Positions 1-7,290 of a stretch of 9,648 bases of DNA are shown here, one piece after another. Position 1 is the stretch's first letter. Every line of letters begins with the position of its first letter. Under the pieces are notes generated by a model. That model had not been told where the DNA came from. It saw only the letters and a list, made by a program, of their open reading frames with translations, and did not search any database. This DNA comes from Caldifarciminota bacterium (GTDB lineage: Bacteria; Hydrothermota; Tepidihabitantia; Tepidihabitantales; CAIPLT01), in NCBI GenBank assembly GCA_025061975.1, contig JANXBB010000106.1:1-9648 (forward strand), given 5' to 3'. A program made the position numbers and the translations under genes.

Positions 1-1115
1 GCTGGAGAGTAAGGGAGAGTAAATTTATTAGCATAGCCATTTCCTTCATTATAAAAAGCATAGGCGTTATCCATTTCGCCGTCGTCATATCTAAGTTCAG
101 CCGGCGAACCACAAACTTGTGCTTCACGCATTCTAACATCGTTAGCCGGTCGGGCATCGCCGGGTAGCAATGAGCGCACTACAATATAATATATGCCTTC
201 AACATTCGGAGTCCAGTTAGGTGTAAAGACAACTTCTAAAACTGAATCCGGAAGCAATTCTGATGTTACAGTATAGCTTGAATTAAAAACATCTTCACCG
301 GCATCATTATACACTGTGCAGACCACAGCAAAGTTTTGTTCGGGCTCGGTCCCATTATTATGAATAATGCACGACAATGCTGCATTCCCAGGATTCGGTA
401 GAAAGTAACCTTGACTATTATCAACTGCGCGAACTTGAATATCATGCACTTGTACATTTTCTTCACGCTTCACAATCGCTGCAATACAATAATCGAAGCT
501 TGCATAATTCCACGGTCCGGTTGAATAAAGTCCCCAAACATTTCGGTCTGGGCCGGATACGGATTGACCACATAAATGAAAAAGGGTATCAGTATCATAA
601 ATTTTTACATAGCGGCAACCTGCCCAAAAATCCTCAACACCGAGCCGAATATTCAATGAAGAAACATCGTATACAAACCAAGCAGCCCCCACACCTGCGG
701 GTAAAGAATCTCTTGCATAACCCAGATATAAAATAGTACCAGGATAAGCATTATTATCCGAGTAAATGAGCAATGAACATCCGGCAACGCAGGGATTAGT
801 ATTTCCGTACAAGAGACCACGTTGTTTTGCAATTAATATGGTTTTTAAAGTACACGGGGCTATCGGTGTAAGCCGAGCCATGCGGAATCGTTGAGGGTTA
901 GAAAAATAATAATATGGTGAGCCCCCATAGGTGTTTACTAAAGTATCTAATGTCTGCTCTATAGGGCCAGGATTTATTGTAATAAGCTCATATGAACTGG
1001 GGAGTTTAAGCGGAATCTCGTTAAGTAAATTGGCATTTAGTTTAACAACCGGTGTATTACTATTTGCAATGCTTACTAATATAAGCACTGCAGTGATACA
1101 GAGTATCTTACGCAT
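1..1115 (-). CDS. Secreted modular beta-sandwich protein with a CARDB-like domain (C-terminus outside window)
   Basis: Translating the minus strand from the ATG at 1115 gives 371 codons with no stop; the gene runs off the window start. Residues 1-19 form a Sec signal peptide: Arg-Lys near the N-terminus, a hydrophobic stretch, and small residues (IANS) before a likely signal peptidase I cut. Residues about 50-215 look like a beta-sandwich module, with RMARLTPIAPCTLKTILI followed by a LLIYSDNNAYPGTILYLGY strand pair. Residues about 220-330 resemble CARDB-type adhesion domains (VQVHDIQVRAV, then NPGNAALSCIIHNNGTEPEQ). From residue 340 a further module begins with RYDDGEMDNAYAFYNEGNGY, a YDDG-type start that I associate with secreted proteins of thermophilic candidate phyla. 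The role is unknown; a cell-surface or extracellular protein is inferred. The start is fixed by AAGGAGGT five bases upstream. It has its own promoter and a long leader. Confidence 0.85.
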   Translation of the reverse strand, partial: MRKILCITAVLILVSIANSNTPVVKLNANLLNEIPLKLPSSYELITINPGPIEQTLDTLVNTYGGSPYYYFSNPQRFRMARLTPIAPCTLKTILIAKQRGLLYGNTNPCVAGCSLLIYSDNNAYPGTILYLGYARDSLPAGVGAAWFVYDVSSLNIRLGVEDFWAGCRYVKIYDTDTLFHLCGQSVSGPDRNVWGLYSTGPWNYASFDYCIAAIVKREENVQVHDIQVRAVDNSQGYFLPNPGNAALSCIIHNNGTEPEQNFAVVCTVYNDAGEDVFNSSYTVTSELLPDSVLEVVFTPNWTPNVEGIYYIVVRSLLPGDARPANDVRMREAQVCGSPAELRYDDGEMDNAYAFYNEGNGYANKFTLPYSP

Positions 1116-1120
1116 CGTTT

Positions 1121-1128
1121 ACCTCCTT
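1121..1128 (-). promoter_or_regulatory. Strong Shine-Dalgarno site of the secreted-protein gene
   Basis: The minus strand reads AAGGAGGT, then five bases (AAACG), then ATG at 1115. This near-perfect match to the 16S anti-SD supports the chosen start. It lies 7 nt after the distal arm of an inverted repeat (1136-1144), so leader folding could affect its access. Confidence 0.85.
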
Positions 1129-1135
1129 GATTTTT

Positions 1136-1203
1136 AAGCAAGGGGTGGCAGAGCCACTTAAAAAACCGGTAATAAGGGGTCTTACCACTTTTTTCCCTTG
1201 CTT
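1136..1203 (-). repeat. Second inverted repeat, interleaved with the leader hairpin
   Basis: The minus strand has AAGCAAGGG at 1203-1195, inside the loop of the long hairpin, and its exact complement CCCTTGCTT at 1144-1136, just before the SD. A further GTGG (1188-1185) could pair with CCAC (1148-1145) and extend the helix past a six-A bulge. The order of arms is A, B, A', B', which is a pseudoknot topology if both helices form. A separate small hairpin, GTGGC-TCT-GCCAC, lies at 1157-1145 and competes with this extension. Pairing was checked by eye only; no energy was computed. Confidence 0.5.
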
Positions 1204-1237
1204 CCCTATACTTTTATTTTTACCCCTCATTACCGGT
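1165..1237 (-). terminator. Long-stem terminator-like hairpin in the leader of the secreted-protein gene
   Basis: On the minus strand the arm at 1237-1222 (ACCGGTAATGAGGGGT) pairs over all 16 positions with the arm at 1180-1165 (ACCCCTTATTACCGGT), using one G-U pair. The same position is an A-C mismatch in plus-strand RNA, which favours a minus-strand transcript. Five T residues follow at 1164-1160, as in an intrinsic terminator, but the 41-nt loop (1221-1181) is much longer than usual. It could stop read-through from leuS, attenuate the downstream gene, or end a small RNA of about 120 nt made from the promoter at 1285-1312. A remnant of a short element with terminal inverted repeats is the other reading. 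Confidence 0.6.
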
Positions 1238-1284
1238 GCCTAATAAATTTTTACGCAACTACCCAATAAACCTTAAATCTCTAA

Positions 1285-1312
1285 ATTATATCTATAAATT
1301 TTTCTTTGTCAA
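1285..1312 (-). promoter_or_regulatory. Consensus sigma70-type promoter for the secreted-protein gene
   Basis: The minus strand carries TTGACA (1312-1307), a 16-nt spacer, and TATAAT (1290-1285). Both hexamers match the housekeeping sigma consensus exactly. The site begins 22 nt after the leuS stop codon. Transcription would start near 1278, giving a leader of about 160 nt before the ATG at 1115. It implies that the secreted-protein gene is transcribed independently of the leuS operon. Confidence 0.8.
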
Positions 1313-1334
1313 GAGGTTTTATTTTTACCCTTAG

Positions 1335-3806
1335 TTATTCTTCAATAACAATATTTATAAGACGTTTGGGCACATAAATTATCTTTAAAATCTTTTTGCC
1401 TTCAAGATATTTTTTAATCTTTTCATCAGCCAATGCTTGAGCTTTAATCTTTTCTTCGTCATAATCTTTAGGTACTTCAATTTTTGACCGCAGCCGGCCT
1501 TGAATTTGGATTGGAATAGTAATTGTATCAAAACTTATCGCATTGGGATCATAATCAGGCAAGCTTCCTTCAAAAATGCTACAGTCTTTGCCTGAATATT
1601 TAAGCCAGTAATGTTCGCTAATATGCGGAGCAAACGGTGCAAGTAATTTTAAGAATACTCCAAGCGCATATTTAAAGACAATACTGTTTTTATCTTGAAA
1701 GCTTGTTAAGTCGTTTAAAAACTCCATTAAACAGGCAATTGCGGTGTTATACTGAATCCGTTCTGCGTCTTCAATCACTTTCTTAATTGTCTGATTTAAC
1801 CTAATATAAAGATAACGCTCGGCTTCAGTTGTCAGATAACTGCTTAACAATTTACTATTGTCTAATTCTAAAAGCGGTTTATGTTCATTAAAAAGTGCTC
1901 GGATCCTACTTAGAAATCTTTTAACTCCAATTACTAAGTCATCTGTCCAATCAATCTCTTTTTCAGGTGGTGCGGCAAACAGCACCGCTAATTTACAGAC
2001 ATCAGCTCCGTGTTCTTTTAAAAAATCACCAAGCCAAACACCATGACGCTTAGAACTTGACATTGTAATACCGTGAAGCTTTACCATTCCATGGGTATGA
2101 AGGGTAATACAAGGCTCAGAACAGTTAACAAATCCTAAGTCCCGTAAAACTTTAGTGAAAAACCGAAAATAAATCAAATGTCCGGTGGCATGCTCAATAC
2201 CACCAATATACTCATCAATCGGCATCCATTGATTAGCTTTTTGCGGATCAAAAGGCATCTTATCATTCTTCGGATCGGTATAGCGTAAGAAATACCAAGA
2301 AGAGTCAACAAAAGTATCCATAGTATCAGGATCACGTAAAGCTTTATTTTTACATTTAGGGCAAGTAGTATTAATAAACTCCGCAACTCCGGCAAGAACC
2401 GATTTACCTTTAGGTGTATAATCTTTAACATTTTTGGGCAAAAGCACCGGTAGCTCTTCATAAGGCACCGGCACAATTCCGCATCGTTCACAGTGAATCA
2501 TGGGTATCGGTGTCCCCCAGTAACGCTGACGCGAAATAAGCCAATCTTTAAGCCGATAATTAACAGTCTTTTTGCCGAGCCCTTTTTCTTCTAAATATTC
2601 AGTAATCTTTTTTATTGCTTCACTACTGGGAAGGCCGTCAAACTCACCAGAATTAGTCATAACTCCAGGTTCAGTATAAGCTTGCTCCATAGTTTTAGGA
2701 TCAAGCTTAACGCCTGGAGGATTAATCACTACTTTTATCGGTAGCTTATATTTTTGTGCAAACTCAAAGTCGCGTTGGTCATGAGCCGGCACCGCCATTA
2801 TTACACCAGTCCCATAAGATGCTAAAACAAAATCAGCAATAAATATCGGAATCCTCTCATTAGTTAACGGATGAATCGCATAACGCCCGCTAAAAACTCC
2901 GCTCTTGGGGGTCTCTTTTGCCGTGCGGTCAATCTCTGATTTTTTAAGTGCTTCGCTAATAAACTTTTTAACCTCTTCTTCATACGGAGTGCCTAATGCA
3001 ATTGTCTCAGCTAATGGAGCATCGGGAGCTACTGCCATAAACGTTACACCATAAATCGTATCAGGTCGGGTAGTAAAAATTGGAAGTGGTGTTCCATCTT
3101 CAAGCTTAAAATAGATCTCTACCCCCTCGCTTCTACCAATCCAATTTTCTTGCATAATTTTCACCGGCTCGGGCCAGCCTTTAAGTTCTTTTAAGCCATC
3201 AAGTAATTCTTGCGCATATGCAGTAATTTTAAAATACCACTGCGTAAGTTTGCGTTTTTCAATTATCGCACTACAAGTTGACCGCCAGCAACGGCCTTCA
3301 ATAACTTGTTCATTAGCTAACACGGTCTGACAGTTGGGGCACCAATTAACATAAGATTCTTTGCGATAAGCAAGTCCGCGCTCATAAAACTTAATAAAGA
3401 AATACTGATTCCATTTGTAATATTCCGGTTCGCAAGAGGTAACCTCGCTATCCCAATCATAACCAATTCCTAAATCCATAAGGTGCTTTTTAGAGATTGC
3501 AATATTTTCCTTAGTCCATTTTTCGGGGTGGATGCCGTGAATTATTGCCGCATTTTCCGCTGGAAGTCCAAAAGCATCCCAGCCGAATGGATGAAGCACA
3601 TCATAACCGCGTAGTTTCTTAAAGCGCATAACAGTATCGCCAATTGTATAATTCCGCGAATGTCCGATATGTAAATCGCCTGAAGGATAAGGAAACATCA
3701 CCAGCACATAATACTTCTTTTTCGGATTAGGACTTGTTTTAAAAATCCCCCGACGTTGCCAAAATTCTTGAATCTGCTTTTCTATTACTTTAAAGTCTTC
3801 GGTCAT
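1335..3806 (-). CDS. leuS: Leucyl-tRNA synthetase, bacterial type (class Ia)
   Basis: It charges tRNA-Leu with leucine in the cytoplasm. At 823 aa it has the usual bacterial LeuRS length. The HIGH signature is at 46-49 (PSGDLHIGHS). A zinc-binding insertion has CPNC at 156-159 plus C173 and C178. The CP1 editing domain has TTRPDT at 245-250 and the GTGVIMAVPAHD block at 332-343, whose Asp343 matches the editing aspartate of the family. A second cysteine set is C439/C442 and C482/C485, followed by DTMDTFVDSSWYFLRYTDP. The KMSKS loop reads MSSSK (582-586). The anticodon-binding helical domain follows, and a C-terminal domain with IQIQGRLRSKIEVP and YVPKRLINIVI closes the protein. An AGGAG site at 3818-3814, 7 nt upstream, supports the start, which overlaps the holA stop in ATGA. 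It is the last gene of the unit. Confidence 0.98.
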   Translation of the reverse strand: MTEDFKVIEKQIQEFWQRRGIFKTSPNPKKKYYVLVMFPYPSGDLHIGHSRNYTIGDTVMRFKKLRGYDVLHPFGWDAFGLPAENAAIIHGIHPEKWTKENIAISKKHLMDLGIGYDWDSEVTSCEPEYYKWNQYFFIKFYERGLAYRKESYVNWCPNCQTVLANEQVIEGRCWRSTCSAIIEKRKLTQWYFKITAYAQELLDGLKELKGWPEPVKIMQENWIGRSEGVEIYFKLEDGTPLPIFTTRPDTIYGVTFMAVAPDAPLAETIALGTPYEEEVKKFISEALKKSEIDRTAKETPKSGVFSGRYAIHPLTNERIPIFIADFVLASYGTGVIMAVPAHDQRDFEFAQKYKLPIKVVINPPGVKLDPKTMEQAYTEPGVMTNSGEFDGLPSSEAIKKITEYLEEKGLGKKTVNYRLKDWLISRQRYWGTPIPMIHCERCGIVPVPYEELPVLLPKNVKDYTPKGKSVLAGVAEFINTTCPKCKNKALRDPDTMDTFVDSSWYFLRYTDPKNDKMPFDPQKANQWMPIDEYIGGIEHATGHLIYFRFFTKVLRDLGFVNCSEPCITLHTHGMVKLHGITMSSSKRHGVWLGDFLKEHGADVCKLAVLFAAPPEKEIDWTDDLVIGVKRFLSRIRALFNEHKPLLELDNSKLLSSYLTTEAERYLYIRLNQTIKKVIEDAERIQYNTAIACLMEFLNDLTSFQDKNSIVFKYALGVFLKLLAPFAPHISEHYWLKYSGKDCSIFEGSLPDYDPNAISFDTITIPIQIQGRLRSKIEVPKDYDEEKIKAQALADEKIKKYLEGKKILKIIYVPKRLINIVIEE

Positions 3807-4819
3807 TTTCCAGCTCCTAATTCTTTATAATTTTTACTTGTGCGAATTAAAAGCTTTTCTAATAAAATATGGCTATTAGTATAACCTGATTTTATCTTGC
3901 GGTCAATCTTTAATAATTCATAACTAAAATCAACTAGTTCTTTTGCACTCCAGGCTTGAGCATATTTTAAAAGCCGATTATAACGCTTTTTACTTAATCC
4001 TAAAAGCTCTCCGGCATTTGAAAGTTTTACCAAAAGAACTTCAAACGCTAAACGTGCCAAACTTGATATCACAACTGCCAAATGAACTTGAGCTGAAGTT
4101 AGCCTTAAAAAATTACGTAGGGTATTTTTTAGATCACGCTCAAAACACGCGTTAAGAAAATCATCAATATTACCCTCTTTTGATACGCCACAAGTGGCTA
4201 AAACAATATCTGAAGTAACTTTTGAGTTTTTGTCTAAATATGTTTTAATTTTCTTTAGCTCCTGCACAATATTTAAATAATTATTGCCTACCATTTCCAT
4301 TAATAATCGTGCAGCATCATAGTCAATTGTAAGACCTAATTCTTTAGCTGTTTTTAAAATCTGCTGAATTTGCATAACTTCATCCGGTTCATAAAAATTA
4401 AGCACTGCTAGTGAATAATTATCAAGTAAATTTTTTACATTATTATCATACTTACTTTCAATCACTAAAGTTGTTATGGGGTTTTTTTTAAGGAGCGTTG
4501 TTAGTTCTAAGAGTTTTTTTTGTGCCGATAAAGAAAGATTTTGAAAGTCGCTAATTAAAAGCAATTGACGTTCGGCCCAAAGTGAGTGAGTATAAATGTT
4601 AGAAAGAAAATTATTTACTTGCTCATTACTAACTGATGTCGCGCACGAAAGTTCAATAGTTTTTTGATACTTGCCGGTTTTCTTTAACTCCTCAATAAAT
4701 TCGTATTTTGCTGGATGGTCAGAACCGAACAAAAAATATACCGGATAAATTACTCCTTCTTTGAGTTTATGAAAATATGTAGTGTAGGGAATGCTTGTTT
4801 GTTTTTTAAATTCGCGCAT
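3803..4819 (-). CDS. holA: DNA polymerase III subunit delta
   Basis: The delta subunit of the clamp loader opens the beta sliding clamp during replication. The 338-aa protein fits the HolA family in length and pattern. Residues 25-45 hold YPVYFLFGSDHPAKYEFIEE, the usual N-terminal strand and helix; residues 85-123 hold QLLLISDFQNLS and ITTLVIESKYD, the degenerate AAA+ core. A domain II helix follows (IDYDAARLLMEMVGNNYLNI, 165-184). The C-terminal collar domain ends with LLKIDRKIKSGYTNSHILLE (302-321). As expected for delta, there is no Walker A motif. The N-terminus is about 20 residues longer than the core needs, and no strong SD precedes the ATG, so a later start is possible. It lies 32 nt after mltG and overlaps leuS by 4 nt. 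Identification rests on motif memory, not on a search. Confidence 0.88.
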   Translation of the reverse strand: MREFKKQTSIPYTTYFHKLKEGVIYPVYFLFGSDHPAKYEFIEELKKTGKYQKTIELSCATSVSNEQVNNFLSNIYTHSLWAERQLLLISDFQNLSLSAQKKLLELTTLLKKNPITTLVIESKYDNNVKNLLDNYSLAVLNFYEPDEVMQIQQILKTAKELGLTIDYDAARLLMEMVGNNYLNIVQELKKIKTYLDKNSKVTSDIVLATCGVSKEGNIDDFLNACFERDLKNTLRNFLRLTSAQVHLAVVISSLARLAFEVLLVKLSNAGELLGLSKKRYNRLLKYAQAWSAKELVDFSYELLKIDRKIKSGYTNSHILLEKLLIRTSKNYKELGAGK

Positions 4820-4851
4820 TTTTATTATCTTAATTAACCGTTACAGTGATG

Positions 4852-5787
4852 TCAATGGATGTTTGTATTATTTCTTTTAGTTCTTAAAAATTTTTCGTGC
4901 TCGGCGAATGTTTTGCTAAAGTAATGTCGCCCATCTTTACTGACTGCAAAATATAAATAGTTAGTCTTTTGGGGAAATATTGCCGCTTGTAACGATGCTT
5001 GTCCGGGATTACAAATTGCTGTCGGGGGTAATCCTAAATTTAAATAAGTATTATAAGGTGACGGCAGTTTTGTGTCTTCAAGGGTTAAAACATTTTTTGG
5101 ATGCTCAAGAATATATTGAATTGTCGCACAAGACTGTAAAGGCATTTTGCGCCGCAAGCGATTATAAAACACCGAAGCAATTATAGGCCGTTCCTCATCT
5201 AACTTTGCTTCTTTTTCTACTAAACTCGCAATTCGTACGATACTATCTAACCAATATGGATTTTTTATATCACTTATTTTTGATATTATCTCAAAAAATC
5301 GCTTAACCATACGTTTAATTATCTCTTCAGGGCTTGAGTTAAATAGAAAATCATAACTGTCGGGAAATAGATACCCTTCCAGAGATTGGGCTTTAATATT
5401 AAGCGAATTAATCAGGTCTTGGTTATGACAAGCTTTATAAAACTCATCTTTGGAACATATTCCTTCTTTATCTAAAAGTTCGCCGATCTGTTTTATGGTA
5501 TATCCTTCGGGAATAGTAATAAAAATTTTTTGCTCTCCACCAATGCTTAAAGTTTTTAGGAGTTTTAATAATTTTTCATTAGGAGTAAACTTATAGCGCC
5601 CGGGCTTTATCTTTTTGTCATAGCCTAAAATTCGTGCCCAAATGATAAATACATTGGGATTACGAATTATTCCGGCGTCAAAAAGCTTTTGTGCAACAGT
5701 AGTTGCTTTCTCATGGGGATAAATTGTAATTGTCCGTGGACTTTGAGGCGTGGCGAATATAAAAAATAAAAGAAGTAATAATCTCAC
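4852..5787 (-). CDS. mltG: Endolytic murein transglycosylase MltG (YceG-like)
   Basis: MltG cuts nascent peptidoglycan strands inside the chain and is thought to set glycan length at the inner membrane. This 311-aa protein starts with a hydrophobic segment (residues 2-12), a membrane anchor or signal. A LysM-like region follows (TITIYPHEKATTVAQKLFDA, 19-38; IPEGYTIKQIGELLDKEGI, 92-110). The catalytic domain shows LEGYLFPDSYDF (136-147), the active-site helix IASLVEKEA (186-194) with its conserved glutamates, ERPIIASVFYNRL, LQSCATIQY, and SPYNTYLNLGLPPTAICNPG (243-262). The start codon is GTG, overlapping the ruvX stop in GTGA. No good SD is visible, so translational coupling to ruvX is likely. 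Adjacency to ruvX is common in bacteria. Confidence 0.95.
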   Translation of the reverse strand: MRLLLLLFFIFATPQSPRTITIYPHEKATTVAQKLFDAGIIRNPNVFIIWARILGYDKKIKPGRYKFTPNEKLLKLLKTLSIGGEQKIFITIPEGYTIKQIGELLDKEGICSKDEFYKACHNQDLINSLNIKAQSLEGYLFPDSYDFLFNSSPEEIIKRMVKRFFEIISKISDIKNPYWLDSIVRIASLVEKEAKLDEERPIIASVFYNRLRRKMPLQSCATIQYILEHPKNVLTLEDTKLPSPYNTYLNLGLPPTAICNPGQASLQAAIFPQKTNYLYFAVSKDGRHYFSKTFAEHEKFLRTKRNNTNIH

Positions 5788-6203
5788 TTTTTTCGTGTTT
5801 TTTGAAGATAATCTTGCAGAATAAGAATTGCCGAAATTTTGTCAACCAGTCCTTTAGGTGGTGTTGGTTTACGCTTCACACGCTCTTGAATCTGCTTGGC
5901 AATTTCAGTTGTAAGACGTTCATCAAGTAGTTCTACGGGTATCTTTAGCACTTCTTCTAAAGTTTTTTTAAATTCAAGCACTAAAAGACCAATTCGTGTA
6001 ATTTTGCCTGACATTGAAAGCGGATAGCCAAGCACAATTTTTTCAACATTTTTTTCTTCAACCAAAGTTTTCAATTTTGTTATGACTTCAGAAATGTCCT
6101 TATAAGAAATACTTTCAAGCCCGCTGGCAATAACCTGCATCTCATCAGAAATTGCTAAACCAATCCGCCGTGTACCAAAATCAATCGCTAAGACTCGTCC
6201 CAT
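5784..6203 (-). CDS. ruvX: Putative pre-16S rRNA nuclease / Holliday junction resolvase RuvX (YqgF)
   Basis: YqgF/RuvX proteins have an RNase H-like fold and are linked to 5' processing of 16S rRNA; a Holliday-junction resolvase role has been proposed from fold and in vitro work. The 139-aa length is typical. Motifs in order are LAIDFGTRRIGLAISD (5-20) with the metal-binding Asp8, IVLGYPLSMSGK (56-67), ELLDERLTT (91-99) and the final VDKISAILILQDYL (120-133) with Asp121. All expected acidic residues are present. The ATG follows directly on the stop codon of the DUF1464 gene (TAA-ATG, no gap) and no SD is seen, so its translation probably depends on reinitiation. Confidence 0.93.
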   Translation of the reverse strand: MGRVLAIDFGTRRIGLAISDEMQVIASGLESISYKDISEVITKLKTLVEEKNVEKIVLGYPLSMSGKITRIGLLVLEFKKTLEEVLKIPVELLDERLTTEIAKQIQERVKRKPTPPKGLVDKISAILILQDYLQKTRKK

Positions 6204-7277
6204 TTATTTTTTAATCGGGAGTAATTTTATATAATCATACATTGTGCCTTGTGCTTTGTTAATTTCTAAACTCTCAACGATTTCTTGATATTTAACACCT
6301 AACAATCCCGCACCTAAAATTACTGCGCCTTCGGCCGCTTCTTTGGCAACCTTCGCTTTCCGGTTTAAACTTCGAACCGCAAGAGTTGGAAAATGTTGCT
6401 TGAGCGATTTTAAAAGATAGTTCTTAATAATTAATTCTCGAGTAAGTCGCCCTGAAAGTATTAGTTCGTAAGGTTTAGGATGGCTTATAAGTAAACATGC
6501 AATATCTTTAAGCGCACTTTCAATAAGTAAATTAAATGCATCTTTATTTTGCACTAGTTCGCTAAAATTGTTAATTGGATGAGTAAGTAATGATTGAGCA
6601 CCACCTTGAAATAATATCTTCTGGGGCATTTTGTTAAATCTTATTGCAAGCTCACCATCAAGATGCCCAGAACCTAAAAAACCGGGAAAACCTGATGTTC
6701 CGCCTAAGCCGTCAATTACCTTCCCGTTTTTTACGGCAATTCCGCTGGTAAAACCAAATCCCATTTCTAAAAGGATAAAAGAAGTTTTTGATACTGGAAT
6801 TTTTCTTTGTTCTATCTGATCCTTGATTGCTAATGCAACAATACAAAGTTTATCCGCTGTCCCCATATCCATTTTGTTTAATTTTCGGTAGTAGGGCACA
6901 GTAGGAAGATGAATGACACCTGGGGTAAAATAAACCGGAAGAGATAATTTTTTCATTTTATAGAAAAGTTTCTTTATCCCTTCGTTTACCGAAACACCGC
7001 CAGCGCTTTTCTTTTCTAATGGTAAAATAAGTTCTAAATCCTTTGCCGTGGCATTTTGAAGCTTAGTAATTGGCAATCCATATCCTGACGGGCCAATAAT
7101 TCCATCAACCGGGAGGTGCTTAAGAATCGGGTCTAAAATAATCTCCGGATTTTGTGCTACTTTATCTGTAGGAATTGATAAATCAAGAAAAACTACTTCC
7201 CTATTATTTTCATAAAATTGCACCCCATAAAGATCAAAGCTTTTTGTTCCAGGATCAATTCCAATAATTTTTTTCAT
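6204..7277 (-). CDS. DUF1464 family protein, ASKHA-fold predicted kinase
   Basis: This 357-aa protein matches what I recall of DUF1464 (COG2441, called predicted butyrate kinase), a family best known from archaea. The fold is of the acetate kinase/Hsp70/actin type. Visible motifs are the phosphate-1 loop GIDPGTKSFDLYG (6-18), GPSGYGLPITK (62-72), KMDMGTADKLC (135-145), the second phosphate loop MGFGFTSGIAVKNG (172-185) followed by GLGGTSG (190-196), an adenosine-loop-like LILSGRLTRE (272-281) and EGAVILGAGLLG (316-327). The substrate is unknown, and the butyrate kinase name is a prediction not supported by the context here. It lies 13 nt after the radical SAM gene and abuts ruvX. A weak AAGTAAGTAAG stretch is the only possible SD. 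Confidence 0.8.
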   Translation of the reverse strand: MKKIIGIDPGTKSFDLYGVQFYENNREVVFLDLSIPTDKVAQNPEIILDPILKHLPVDGIIGPSGYGLPITKLQNATAKDLELILPLEKKSAGGVSVNEGIKKLFYKMKKLSLPVYFTPGVIHLPTVPYYRKLNKMDMGTADKLCIVALAIKDQIEQRKIPVSKTSFILLEMGFGFTSGIAVKNGKVIDGLGGTSGFPGFLGSGHLDGELAIRFNKMPQKILFQGGAQSLLTHPINNFSELVQNKDAFNLLIESALKDIACLLISHPKPYELILSGRLTRELIIKNYLLKSLKQHFPTLAVRSLNRKAKVAKEAAEGAVILGAGLLGVKYQEIVESLEINKAQGTMYDYIKLLPIKK

Positions 7278-7290
7278 ACTTACTTACTTT

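Noticed and set aside
377..1137. Plus-strand open frames at 377-736 and 931-1137
   Set aside because: They lie antisense to a continuous minus-strand frame with a signal peptide, a strong SD and recognisable domains; their own translations show no family features and no SD.
1165..1237. Insertion sequence or MITE bounded by 16-bp terminal inverted repeats
   Set aside because: No clear target-site duplication flanks the arms and only one copy is present in the window; kept as an alternative, not as the main call.
2174..2491. Second minus-strand frame inside leuS
   Set aside because: It is an out-of-frame reading within the well-conserved LeuRS catalytic region, which is intact and in one frame.
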